Positions 1 to 6,282 of a stretch of 17,173 nucleotides of DNA are shown here, piece by piece; within the stretch, counting starts at the first letter, position 1, and every line of letters begins with the position of its first letter. Made by a program: the position numbers and the translations under genes. The stretch comes from Lentzea aerocolonigenes (lineage in GTDB: Bacteria; Actinomycetota; Actinomycetes; Mycobacteriales; Pseudonocardiaceae): contig NZ_JYJG01000358.1 of assembly GCF_000955955.1 (NCBI RefSeq), positions 1-17,173 of the forward strand. Reading direction: 5' to 3'. The notes under the pieces are model-generated. The model saw only the letters and a program-made list of their open reading frames with translations, did no database searches and was not told where the DNA came from.

Positions 1-641
1 GGACGTCGGTGGCGCTGGCCCGTTCCTGGGTGCTCGCCGGCGCCGGTGACGTCCGCGGCGCCGCCGACGCGGCGATGGCAGCCGCCGACGAGTCCGCCGA
101 GCTCAGCCTGCACAGCAGCGAGGCCCTGGCCCTGCACGACGCGGCCCGCTACGGCGTCGACACCTCACTGCGCCTGGCGGCCCTCACATCCACGATGGAC
201 AGCCCGCTGCCCCTGGCCTACGCGGCACACGCGACCGCCCTCGCGCACGCCGCACCGACGGTCCTGGAGGCCGTGGCGGCCGATTTCCTGCGGATCGGCG
301 CCACTCTCCACGCCGCGGAGGCGCTCGCGTCCGCCGCCCGCCTGCACCGCACCCAGGGAAACGTCCGCGCCGCCTCCCAGGCCTCCGCGCGCCAGGCGTT
401 GCTGATGCGCGCCTTCGACGGCGTGCGCACCCCGGCGCTGCGTGCGGACGGCCTGACGCACCTGACCCGGCGCCAGGTCGAGGTCGCCAGGCTGGCGACG
501 TCCGGTCTCACGAACCAGCAGATCGCCGAGGAGCTCCACACCTCGAAGCGGACCGTCGACAACCACCTGCACGCGATCTACGGCGTGCTCGGCGTGACCG
601 GACGGGACGAGCTGCGCACGGTGCTGGGGCCGCTCGGCTGA
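1..641 (+). CDS. LuxR-family transcriptional regulator, C-terminal part (5' end outside window)
   Basis: The reading frame is open from the window edge (codons from base 3) to a TGA at 639-641, so this is the 3' end of a larger gene; the GTG at 9 is probably not the true start. About 145 visible residues are alanine-rich and helical, like the TPR-like arm of large LuxR regulators. The last 60 residues or so form a LuxR/FixJ helix-turn-helix, with LTRRQVEVARLATSGLTNQQ, then IAEELHTSKRTVDNHLHAIY. The visible part resembles the LAL or AAA-TPR-LuxR class, but the ATPase domain, if present, lies upstream. The encoded protein should be a cytoplasmic DNA-binding regulator; its targets cannot be read from the sequence. 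It converges on the DUF3159 gene across a GC-rich hairpin. In M. tuberculosis the trk/ceo genes sit here instead, so this edge is a synteny break. Confidence 0.85.
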   Translation, partial: TSVALARSWVLAGAGDVRGAADAAMAAADESAELSLHSSEALALHDAARYGVDTSLRLAALTSTMDSPLPLAYAAHATALAHAAPTVLEAVAADFLRIGATLHAAEALASAARLHRTQGNVRAASQASARQALLMRAFDGVRTPALRADGLTHLTRRQVEVARLATSGLTNQQIAEELHTSKRTVDNHLHAIYGVLGVTGRDELRTVLGPLG

Positions 642-676
642 GCGTTCGCAACGCCTGCGCGCCCCGGGAAACAGGA

Positions 677-710
677 CGCGGCCGACGCCCTGGGGGTGGC
701 GCCGGCCGCG
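677..710. terminator. Bidirectional hairpin between LuxR and DUF3159 genes
   Basis: Arms CGCGGCCG (677-684) and CGGCCGCG (703-710) pair perfectly. After one A/C mismatch, CGCC (686-689) pairs with GGCG (698-701), leaving an 8-nt loop. It lies between two convergent genes. No strong U-run follows on either strand, as is common for actinobacterial terminators. Terminator function is inferred. Confidence 0.55.
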
Positions 711-730
711 AGAACGGGAACTGTACGGGA

Positions 731-1483
731 TCAGTCTCTGGACTTGTCACGCGCCTCGGCGTCGACGACGCGCTTCAGCTCGTCCATGTCCGGGGTGAGC
801 AGGTCGTCCGCCGTGCGGGCCAGGACCTCCTCGGCGGAGGCCTCGGCCGCGTGGGCCTCCTCGGCCTCCTTGAGACGCTTGTCCGCCCGGCGGACCGCCC
901 ACACCGTCGCCACCAGGGCGATGGCCATCAGCGGGTAGCCCATGCCGAGCTTGGCCACGGCCAGCCAGCCGACCTGGTCCTCGTTGTAGAGCCAGCGCTG
1001 CACCACGAACCTGGCGAGGAAGACCATCGCCCAGACGAAGGTGGCGATGTCGTAGTCGCGCACCGTGGCCTTGTCGGAGCGCCAGGAGCGGTCGCGGCCG
1101 TTGAGGACCGTCCAGATCACCCCGGCGAGAGGCCAGCGCACGATGATCGACAGCAGGAACGCGCCGCCGTAGACGACGCTCTGCCAGATGCCGAAGAGGA
1201 AGAAACCCTTGGCCTCGCCTGTCTTGTAGGCGATGAACGCCGCGATGCCCACGCCGAACACGGCGGAGATCGCGGGCTGGATGTTGCCCTTGCGCACGGC
1301 CAGCACGACGCCGATGACGACGGCGGCGGCGAGCGCGCTGATGATCGCGGCCATCAGGTTCTTGGCGGCGAAGTTGACGATGACGAACACGACGACGGGC
1401 AGCGACGACAGGAGCATTCCGCTCACGCCGCCCATCTGCTCGAGGAGAGTGGGCTGCTTTTCTTCGGTCTCAGCTGAGGTCAT
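731..1483 (-). CDS. DUF3159 integral membrane protein
   Basis: The product is 250 aa with an acidic or polar N-terminus (about 20 residues), a core of about five hydrophobic segments (roughly residues 22-60, 68-88, 92-118, 145-163 and 172-197), and a charged helical C-terminal tail rich in E, A, K and D. It matches my recollection of the actinobacterial DUF3159 family (M. tuberculosis Rv2693c), whose function is unknown. Conserved-looking pieces are the SLPVVVFVIVN helix, the AVFGVGIAAFIAYKTGEA stretch and the RWPLAG/GRDRSWR loop. The ATG overlaps the TGA of the upstream OB-fold gene as ATGA, so translation is probably coupled and the two products may work together. A transport or channel role is possible but nothing in the sequence proves it. 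Confidence 0.88.
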   Translation of the reverse strand: MTSAETEEKQPTLLEQMGGVSGMLLSSLPVVVFVIVNFAAKNLMAAIISALAAAVVIGVVLAVRKGNIQPAISAVFGVGIAAFIAYKTGEAKGFFLFGIWQSVVYGGAFLLSIIVRWPLAGVIWTVLNGRDRSWRSDKATVRDYDIATFVWAMVFLARFVVQRWLYNEDQVGWLAVAKLGMGYPLMAIALVATVWAVRRADKRLKEAEEAHAAEASAEEVLARTADDLLTPDMDELKRVVDAEARDKSRD

Positions 1484-1845
1484 GAAGCGTTCTGCAACTC
1501 GTAATAGGGGTTGTAGAGCACCTTGCGCCCGTCGCGCACGGCGATGCGGCCACGAGCCTTGATCGTCCGACCAGGCTCGATACCCGCGATGCGACGGCGG
1601 CCGAGCCAGACGAGGGTGACGCCCTCGGTGCCGTCGTAGAGCTCGGCTTCCAACGTGGCGGCCGCGTCCCGGGGACAGAGCTCCACGCTGCGGAGCCTGC
1701 CGAGGACGGTGACCTCCTCACCGGACTTGCAGTCGCAGGCTTTCACCGCGCCGACGGCCTCGGCTTTTCGCGAGAGGTCGTCCGCGTCGAGCTCGGTGAC
1801 GTCGCTGGTCAAGCGCTTCACCAAGCGGCGCCAATAGCCGCTCAT
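1480..1845 (-). CDS. OB-fold nucleic acid-binding domain protein
   Basis: The product is 121 aa, beginning MSGYWRRLVKRLTSDVTELD. The frame is open to an ATG at 1860, but the ATG at 1845 has an AGGAG (complement of 1852-1856) six bases upstream and gives the usual family N-terminus. A basic helical leader of about 30 residues precedes a beta-rich OB-fold: VTVLGRLRSVELCP, AATLEAELYDGTEGVTLVW, then RTIKARGRIAVRDGRKVLYN. Similar folds occur in RecG and tRNA-synthetase anticodon-binding domains, so single-stranded nucleic acid binding is likely. The M. tuberculosis equivalent is Rv2694c, of unknown function. It is the first gene of a two-gene operon with the DUF3159 membrane protein, an odd partner for a nucleic-acid binder. 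Two cysteines (CDC, about residue 37) are probably not enough for a metal site. Confidence 0.85.
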   Translation of the reverse strand: MSGYWRRLVKRLTSDVTELDADDLSRKAEAVGAVKACDCKSGEEVTVLGRLRSVELCPRDAAATLEAELYDGTEGVTLVWLGRRRIAGIEPGRTIKARGRIAVRDGRKVLYNPYYELQNAS

Positions 1846-1929
1846 CCCCGACTCCTGCATTGCTCAAGTGGCCCCGTGGTGTGGACCGTCTGTGAGTGAG
1901 GGTACGCACGAGGACCGACAATCTCGGGC

Positions 1930-2589
1930 GTGCCTGTCGAGACTGTCGTCCTACTGCCCGGAACCGCCTCCGACGAGGTGTTTGTCCGTTCCGTGTTCGC
2001 CGAGCCGTTGTCGCAGGTCGGCGCTGTTTTCACCGCTCCACGTGTTCGCACACTCAGTGAACGGTTGACGGCCCTCGAAAATGCCTCCGCGGGCCACCCG
2101 ATCGTGGTGGGCGGCATCTCACTCGGCGCGCACGTCGCCGCGTTGTGGGCGGTGCGCAATCCCGCGAAATGCGCAGGCCTGATCCTCGCTCTGCCCGCCT
2201 GGACGGGAAAGCCCGGCGACGCACCGGCCGCTCAAGCCGCCAGGATCAGCGCGCGGATCGTCACGGACGAAGGCCTCGACACGGCCCTTCAGGGCACGAC
2301 GGGCTGGCTGCACGACGAGCTGAGCCGGGCCTGGCGTGCGTACGGCGACCAACTGGTGCCCCACTTGGAAGAAGCCGCCACGTCGGAGGCACCCACGCTG
2401 GAGGAGTTGAAAACCCTCGGCGTGCCAACGGGAATCGTCGGGTGCACCGACGACCCGGTGCACCCGATCGAGATCGCGCGGGAGTGGGCGGACGCCATTC
2501 CCGGCGCCGTGCTCACGACCATCGCGCTGACCGCCTACCCGCACGCGCTGGGGCGTGCGGTGCAGGCGTGGCAGCAGGCCCGGACCTAG
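1930..2589 (+). CDS. Small alpha/beta hydrolase
   Basis: The product is 219 aa from a GTG start. The N-terminal strand and loop (VETVVLLPGTASDE) resemble the oxyanion-hole region of alpha/beta hydrolases. The nucleophile elbow is GGISLGAH with Ser64. The acid is probably Asp174 or Asp175 in GCTDDPVHP, and the base is His205 in AYPHALG, so a full catalytic triad can be proposed. It corresponds in position to M. tuberculosis Rv2695. There is no signal peptide, so the product is cytoplasmic. The substrate is unknown; an ester or thioester is a guess. No good Shine-Dalgarno precedes the GTG, and a CAATCT lies five bases upstream (1919-1924), so the transcript may be leaderless. The 3' end overlaps the DUF3710 gene through a shared CTAG, giving a stop codon on each strand. 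Confidence 0.85.
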   Translation: MPVETVVLLPGTASDEVFVRSVFAEPLSQVGAVFTAPRVRTLSERLTALENASAGHPIVVGGISLGAHVAALWAVRNPAKCAGLILALPAWTGKPGDAPAAQAARISARIVTDEGLDTALQGTTGWLHDELSRAWRAYGDQLVPHLEEAATSEAPTLEELKTLGVPTGIVGCTDDPVHPIEIAREWADAIPGAVLTTIALTAYPHALGRAVQAWQQART

Positions 2590-3203
2590 CCCTGTTGCTG
2601 GATGTGCCGGGCGATCGCTTCCGGCAGCTCGACCGGCAGCGGGGTGCGCGGCGGCATCGGCTGCTCACCGCGCACGACGACGGTGCCGCGCAGCATCTCC
2701 CGCAACGCGGCGGTGTTCTGCTCGAAGTGCTCCTCCGGACCGGCCGCCACACCGCGCAGCATCCAGCGCGGCCCGTCGACGCCGACGAAGAGGATCTGCA
2801 CGCCCTGGTTGCGCGCGGTGATCTCCTCGCCCCACTCGCCGTTCTCGCGGTTGATCCGGGCGCCGTCCTCCTTGAGGCCCTCGATCAGCTCGGCGCCGAC
2901 CTCTTTCCACAGCCCGCCCGACTTCGGCGCGGCGAACGCGCTCACCGTCAGCTGGCCGACGGACGTGAGGACGTGCACCGCGCGCACGGAACCGGACTCC
3001 TGGTCCATCTCGACCTGCAGCTGGGCCTCGTCCGGCATCGGCAGCTGCACCGATCCCAGGTCGAGCCGCTGCACGTCGTCATGGGGCGCCATGGTCGAGT
3101 CCCACGGGCCCTCGACGTCCTCGTCGAACGCCTCGTCGTGCTCCGGACCGGTGTCGACCGACCCCGCGGAGTGACGACCGCGCTTGCGGCGCCTTCCGAA
3201 CAT
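2586..3203 (-). CDS. DUF3710 domain protein
   Basis: The product is 205 aa, matching the actinobacterial DUF3710 family (M. tuberculosis Rv2696c), which has no established function. It opens with a very basic patch (MFGRRRKRGR), followed by an acidic linker (residues 20-35). The folded region from about residue 40 contains LQVEMDQESGSVRAVHVLTS, VSAFAAPKSGGLWKEV and ILFVGVDGPRWMLRGVA, which are strand-rich with conserved tryptophans. There are no membrane segments or signal peptide. It starts four bases after the dut stop codon, so dut and this gene form an operon. The pairing is conserved and suggests, without proving, a role near nucleotide metabolism or DNA. It converges on the hydrolase gene with a 4-bp overlap and no room for a dedicated terminator. 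Confidence 0.87.
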   Translation of the reverse strand: MFGRRRKRGRHSAGSVDTGPEHDEAFDEDVEGPWDSTMAPHDDVQRLDLGSVQLPMPDEAQLQVEMDQESGSVRAVHVLTSVGQLTVSAFAAPKSGGLWKEVGAELIEGLKEDGARINRENGEWGEEITARNQGVQILFVGVDGPRWMLRGVAAGPEEHFEQNTAALREMLRGTVVVRGEQPMPPRTPLPVELPEAIARHIQQQG

Positions 3204-3207
3204 GCCC

Positions 3208-3681
3208 CTACCCCTCTGTCTTCATACGGGCGAGCACCACGTGCCCACCGGTCGAGCCGTAGCCTCCCGCACCGCGTTCCGTCTCCGGCAACTCGGTCAC
3301 CTCGCGGAACACCGCGTGCTCGACGCGTTGCACGACGAGCTGGGCGATCCGGTCACCGCGCGACAGCACGATCGGCTCACGCAGATCATGGTTCACGAGG
3401 CAGACGCGGATCTCACCGCGGTAGCCGGAGTCGATCGTGCCGGGCGTGTTGACCACGCTCAGCCCGACCCGCGCGGCCAGTCCGGAACGGGGGTGCACGA
3501 ACCCTGCGTACCCGGTCGGGAGCGCGATCGCGACACCGGTGCCGACGACGGCGCGCTCTCCTGGTGGAATGACCACGTCCGACGTGGTGACCAGATCGGC
3601 GCCCGCGTCGCCGGGACGGGCGTAGGCGGGCACGGGAACCCCCGGATCGAGCCGGGTCAGCAACACCTCGACGCTGGACAC
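3208..3681 (-). CDS. dut: dUTP diphosphatase (dUTPase)
   Basis: The product is 157 aa and hydrolyses dUTP to dUMP and pyrophosphate, keeping uracil out of DNA and supplying dUMP for thymidylate synthesis. All five trimeric-dUTPase motifs are present: DAGADL (25-30), [10 protein letters not shown] (64-73), [10 protein letters not shown] with catalytic Asp84 (81-90), RGDRIAQ (108-114) and [10 protein letters not shown] (136-145). The length equals the usual single-domain trimeric enzyme. The frame is open upstream to 4314, but that stretch is antisense to DUF3093; the GTG at 3681 gives the standard N-terminus. No Shine-Dalgarno precedes it. A TAATCT (complement of 3690-3695) ends eight bases upstream, suggesting a leaderless mRNA. 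It is the first gene of an operon with DUF3710. Confidence 0.96.
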   Translation of the reverse strand: MSSVEVLLTRLDPGVPVPAYARPGDAGADLVTTSDVVIPPGERAVVGTGVAIALPTGYAGFVHPRSGLAARVGLSVVNTPGTIDSGYRGEIRVCLVNHDLREPIVLSRGDRIAQLVVQRVEHAVFREVTELPETERGAGGYGSTGGHVVLARMKTEG

Positions 3682-3689
3682 GGCGGCCG

Positions 3690-3699
3690 AGATTACCCT
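3690..3699. promoter_or_regulatory. Overlapping divergent -10 elements for dut and the DUF3093 gene
   Basis: On the + strand TACCCT (3694-3699) ends six bases before the DUF3093 GTG at 3706. On the - strand TAATCT (3695 to 3690) ends eight bases before the dut GTG at 3681. The two hexamers share two base pairs. Both fit the actinobacterial TANNNT pattern at the spacing expected for leaderless transcripts, and neither gene has a Shine-Dalgarno. The -35 regions are weak. This is an inference from spacing and motif. Confidence 0.55.
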
Positions 3700-3705
3700 G
3701 ACGAC

Positions 3706-4167
3706 GTGAGTGAGACTGCCGTGACCGCCAGTACGACCTTCCGCGAGCGCCTGTACGTGACGCCGTGGATCTGGCCTCTGCCGCTGCTGGCCGCCGGGCT
3801 GCTGGCCGCCGAGGTGCACATGGGCTTCCCCGGTGTCCGGTCCTGGCTGCCGTACCTGATCCTGCTCCCGCTGACCGCCGTGCTGATCTGGAAGATGGGG
3901 TCGGCGAAGGTCGAGGTGTCCGGCGGTGAGCTCAGGGCCGGCGACGCCCGCATCCCGCTGGACCTGCTCGGCGACGTGGAGATCATCGCGCCCGAGGACC
4001 GGCGCAAGGCCATGGGCCCGCACCTCGACCCGGCCGCGTACGTCGTGCACCGCGGCTGGGTGAAGCCGCTCGTGCGCGTGCGGGTGAACGACCCCGAGGA
4101 CCCGACGCCGTACTGGATGATCAGCACGCGGCGCCCGGAGGCCCTCGTCGCCGCGATCAAGTCCTGA
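3706..4167 (+). CDS. DUF3093 membrane protein
   Basis: The product is 153 aa from a GTG at 3706; a second GTG at 3721 is possible. Two hydrophobic segments, about residues 22-37 ([14 protein letters not shown]) and 46-64 ([17 protein letters not shown]), are followed by a cytoplasmic-looking beta-rich domain ([20 protein letters not shown]) with the conserved-looking stretch [20 protein letters not shown] and a C-terminal [12 protein letters not shown]. This topology resembles a small PH-like domain on a two-helix membrane anchor. It matches actinobacterial DUF3093 (M. tuberculosis Rv2698), of unknown function. It is divergent from dut with only 24 bp between start codons, so the two share a promoter region. 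A hairpin terminator follows. Confidence 0.87.
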   Translation: MSETAVTASTTFRERLYVTPWIWPLPLLAAGLLAAEVHMGFPGVRSWLPYLILLPLTAVLIWKMGSAKVEVSGGELRAGDARIPLDLLGDVEIIAPEDRRKAMGPHLDPAAYVVHRGWVKPLVRVRVNDPEDPTPYWMISTRRPEALVAAIKS

Positions 4168-4175
4168 AGAACACA

Positions 4176-4208
4176 ACTGGGCGCCACCCGTGCGGGTGAG
4201 CGCCCAGT
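4176..4208. terminator. Bidirectional terminator between DUF3093 and DUF4193 genes
   Basis: ACTGGGCGC (4176-4184) pairs with GCGCCCAGT (4200-4208). The stem continues inward with CACCC (4185-4189) against GGGTG (4194-4198), with one bulged A and a 4-nt loop. GTTTCT follows on the + strand and GTTGTGTTCT on the - strand. It sits between convergent stop codons. Confidence 0.8.
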
Positions 4209-4229
4209 GTTTCTCGGCGGATTGTTCTC

Positions 4230-4529
4230 TCAGGCGCAGTCGCGGCAGATGTACACGCCGTTGTTGTCCTCGGCGAGCCTGCTGCGGTGGTGCACCAGGA
4301 AGCACTTCGAGCACGTGAACTCGTCGGCCTGCTTGGGCAGGACCTTGAACGTGAGCTCCTCGCCGGACAGATCGGCACCGGGCAGCTCGAAGTTCTCCGC
4401 GCTCGCGTCCTCGTCGACGTCCACGACGCCGGACTGCGTCTCGTTCCGCCGGGCCTTCAACTCCTCGAGGGAGTCCTCAGCGAGTTCGTCCGCCTCGCTG
4501 CGACGCGGCGCGTCGTAGTCGGTCGCCAT
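4230..4529 (-). CDS. DUF4193 zinc-ribbon protein
   Basis: The product is 99 aa. The first 65 residues are strongly acidic ([18 protein letters not shown], then [14 protein letters not shown]). The C-terminal third is a zinc ribbon with two CxxC knuckles, CSKC (73-76) and CRDC (95-98), separated by a basic HHRSRL stretch. It matches actinobacterial DUF4193 (M. tuberculosis Rv2699c), of unknown function. The acidic N-terminus plus zinc ribbon is reminiscent of small RNA polymerase-associated proteins; that is a guess from shape. There is an AGGGG about seven bases upstream of the ATG. The 5' region carries two perfect inverted repeats (4564-4587 and 4602-4616). The product is soluble and cytoplasmic. 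Confidence 0.9.
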   Translation of the reverse strand: MATDYDAPRRSEADELAEDSLEELKARRNETQSGVVDVDEDASAENFELPGADLSGEELTFKVLPKQADEFTCSKCFLVHHRSRLAEDNNGVYICRDCA

Positions 4530-4563
4530 CTTTTCACCCCTGCGGTCTACGGAGACTGTTCGT

Positions 4564-4587
4564 GTCGCTGGTTAACGCTCCAGCGAC
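4564..4587. repeat. Perfect 8-bp inverted repeat upstream of DUF4193 gene
   Basis: GTCGCTGG (4564-4571) and CCAGCGAC (4580-4587) flank an 8-nt spacer, TTAACGCT. It lies 35-58 bases before the DUF4193 start. On the + strand it is followed by CTCTTTTGTG, so it could act as a terminator for + transcripts. On the - strand it would be a leader hairpin or an operator. Confidence 0.6.
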
Positions 4588-4601
4588 CTCTTTTGTGCCC
4601 C

Positions 4602-4616
4602 ACGTCAAGGTGACGT
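4602..4616. repeat. ACGTCA-AGG-TGACGT inverted repeat
   Basis: This perfect 6-bp dyad with a 3-bp spacer lies 73-87 bases upstream of the DUF4193 start. The TGACGT half recurs near 4650 (GTGACGTGACC). A protein-binding site is plausible, and its position fits an operator or activator site. Confidence 0.4.
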
Positions 4617-4950
4617 AGGTCTCTCACACCCGCGGGCCAAGCCAACCCCCGTGACGTGACCGTCGGCTTGATCCACATGTGTGCGGAGCGCGCAGAGGGT
4701 AGCTCATTGCCCGAGTGACTCGACATCGGGTTACCCCTTACCGACCGGACGGGTGACACAACCTTTGTACGCTGGACCGATACCCTGTGCGGGAGCGCTT
4801 GAACCTCGGCGTGCAACCTGACGCCGGGCCGGTACCGTCCTGACTGTGAGCTATCAGGCCGGTGCGGTGGGTCACGTACGCCGAGGCGCGCGTCAGCCGG
4901 GCAGGGCCTAGGCTGATCAGCAGGGGACGAACACGGGGAGGGCTTCGGAC

Positions 4951-5661
4951 GTGGGACCCGCATCGGGAAGCTTGACGCCCTACAAGCGGCGTCGGCCCGT
5001 GCCCGCGCTCGTCCTGTTCGCGTTGCTGCTGGTCAGCTCCGTGTTCGTGTGGGTGAAGGTGCTCGGCAACGCGAGCGACGTGGACGCGGCCATCAAGTGC
5101 AACGCGCCAGGTCACGTGACCAGCTCCACCTCCGCCGCCCCGGACGGCACGCCGACGGCTCCTCCCCCGCCGCTGGGCACGGTGCTGGAGCACGACGCGC
5201 TCGACCGCACCAGCCCGCTGCCGGTCGGCGAGGTCAACTTCAAGGTCGTCAACGCCTCGACGCAGCGCAACCACGCGAAGACCATCGCGACCCAGCTCAC
5301 CGAACTGGGCCTCAAGCAGGCGGCCGAGCCGGGCAACGACCCGATCTACCCGGCGGGCGACATGGGCTGCCGCGGCCAGATCCGCTTCGGCGCCCCCGGC
5401 TCCTCGGCCGCGCGCACGCTGTCACTGCTCGAGCCGTGCCTGGAACTGGTGCGCGACGACCGCCAGGACGCGACCGTCGACGTCGCTCTGGGCAAGAAGT
5501 TCGACGAGGTCAAGCCGAACAGCGACGCCCGCAAGGTGCTCGAGCAGCTCAAGGAGTGGGCGGACCAGCAACCCGATCAGCAGGGCGGCCAGGTCGCCGC
5601 GGCCACCCCGCCGACGCTGAACCCGGACAACCTGTCCGGCGCGCGCGACGTGACCTGCTGA
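4951..5661 (+). CDS. cei: Envelope integrity protein Cei (LytR_C domain)
   Basis: The product is 236 aa from a GTG preceded by GGGAGG. A short basic cytoplasmic segment (YKRRRPVPA) leads into one membrane helix (about residues 19-39), followed by a Pro/Thr/Ser-rich linker (residues 55-76) and an extracytoplasmic domain. That domain has FKVVNASTQRNHAKTIATQL (about 91-110), typical of the LytR C-terminal fold, and paired cysteines at C139, C162 and the terminal residue. Together with the position before suhB, ppgK and sigA this matches M. tuberculosis Rv2700 (cei), required there for normal envelope permeability. The domain probably binds cell wall material or a partner; no catalytic residues are evident. 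The last codons overlap the likely -35 of the next gene. Confidence 0.88.
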   Translation: MGPASGSLTPYKRRRPVPALVLFALLLVSSVFVWVKVLGNASDVDAAIKCNAPGHVTSSTSAAPDGTPTAPPPPLGTVLEHDALDRTSPLPVGEVNFKVVNASTQRNHAKTIATQLTELGLKQAAEPGNDPIYPAGDMGCRGQIRFGAPGSSAARTLSLLEPCLELVRDDRQDATVDVALGKKFDEVKPNSDARKVLEQLKEWADQQPDQQGGQVAAATPPTLNPDNLSGARDVTC

Positions 5662-5686
5662 CGGTTCGCCCAGTTCTCGCTACCTT
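5658..5686 (+). promoter_or_regulatory. Promoter of PH-domain gene, leaderless type
   Basis: CTGACG (5658-5663), a 17-bp spacer and TACCTT (5681-5686) match a SigA-type promoter well. The -10 ends six bases before the ATG at 5693 and there is no Shine-Dalgarno, so transcription would start at or near the A of the ATG. The -35 overlaps the cei stop codon. Confidence 0.6.
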
Positions 5687-5692
5687 GCACCC

Positions 5693-6226
5693 ATGGGGGC
5701 AGATCTTCTTTCGGACGAGCGCGTCCTGTGGCAGGGCTCGCCGGTCCGCCGCTCGGTGTTCCTGCGACAGGACCCGAAGTGGATGCGGTTCAGCCTGAAG
5801 TTCCAGGCGGTCGTGTTCGTGCTCCTGACGGCGGTCGCCGGTCTGCTCCGCCTCGGGTTCGGCGTGGTCGACGGCTGGTCGCTCACGTTCGCCGCGGGGA
5901 TGTTCGTCGTGTCCACGGCGCTCTACTTCACCGAACCGTTCATCTGGCGCCTTCTCACGTTGCGCCGCACGACCTACTACGTCACCGACCAACGCGTCGT
6001 GTCCGTGCCCGGCAGGCGAACGCGGTCGATGCGGCTCGACGAGATCGACACCCTCGCGTTCACGGAGGACGAGGACGGCTCCGGGTACCTGCGGCTCGAC
6101 CGGCGGTACCTGCCCGACGGGTTCGGGCACAGCAGGGTCGCGGAGCTGATCCACGTGCCTGACGTGCGTGAAGTCGTCACCCTGCTGTCCACGTTGACTG
6201 GACGAACGCCCGTCAACATTGACTGA
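5693..6226 (+). CDS. PH-domain (bPH-like) membrane protein
   Basis: The product is 177 aa. The N-terminus, LLSDERVLWQGSPVRRSVFLR, is typical of bacterial PH-domain membrane proteins (usually LxxxExVLWxGxP). Two hydrophobic helices (about residues 36-57 and 62-80) follow, then the beta core LRRTTYYVTDQRVVSV, a basic run and LDEIDTLAFTEDEDGSGYLR. The charged stretch of the C-terminal part probably faces the cytoplasm. Function is unknown; related proteins are thought to organise membrane assemblies. It is 31 bp downstream of cei and appears to have its own leaderless promoter. It is the only gene in the 0.7-9.5 kb block that I do not recall from the mycobacterial order. Its stop codon lies inside a perfect 14-bp inverted repeat. 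Confidence 0.85.
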   Translation: MGADLLSDERVLWQGSPVRRSVFLRQDPKWMRFSLKFQAVVFVLLTAVAGLLRLGFGVVDGWSLTFAAGMFVVSTALYFTEPFIWRLLTLRRTTYYVTDQRVVSVPGRRTRSMRLDEIDTLAFTEDEDGSGYLRLDRRYLPDGFGHSRVAELIHVPDVREVVTLLSTLTGRTPVNID

Positions 6227-6252
6227 ATCAACGTCGATGTTGATTCAGTCAA
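6219..6252. terminator. Perfect 14-bp inverted repeat at PH/suhB convergent junction
   Basis: TTGACTGAATCAAC (6219-6232) and GTTGATTCAGTCAA (6239-6252) are exact reverse complements around a 6-nt loop. The PH stop codon (6224-6226) is inside the left arm. It is markedly more AT-rich than its surroundings. It is a probable bidirectional terminator, but no U-run follows on either side, so a protein-binding site is also possible. Confidence 0.65.
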
Positions 6253-6282
6253 CCTCACGTGTTGATTCAGGTGTTGATTCAG
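6239..6282. repeat. Three direct copies of GTTGATTCAG
   Basis: Copies start at 6239, 6261 and 6273, 22 and 12 bp apart. An inverted copy is in the left arm of the palindrome (6223-6232). The last copy overlaps the suhB stop codon. They look like partial duplications of the terminator arm or an array of binding sites. Confidence 0.75.

Larger units (their letters stand above)
4530..4950. other. 421-bp divergent intergenic region between DUF4193 gene and cei
   Basis: No coding frame here has convincing protein character. The region holds two inverted repeats close to the DUF4193 start, listed separately. It also has a TAGGCT at 4909-4914 that could be the -10 of cei (leader about 30 nt, then GGGAGG ahead of the GTG at 4951), and a CACATGTG palindrome near 4674-4682. 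A TACCCT hexamer near 4781 could be another -10. No RNA gene is recognised. Confidence 0.5.

Noticed and set aside
2145..3452. 435-codon + frame through the hydrolase, DUF3710 and dut genes
   Set aside because: Arg/His/Gly-rich shadow of three recognised genes on both strands.
3682..4314. Upstream extension of the dut frame
   Set aside because: It lies antisense to DUF3093 and adds about 210 residues to an enzyme that is normally about 155 aa; the GTG at 3681 gives the family N-terminus.
4738..5274. 178-codon - frame upstream of DUF4193 and across the cei start
   Set aside because: Arg/His/Gln-rich, overlaps cei antisense and shows no domain.
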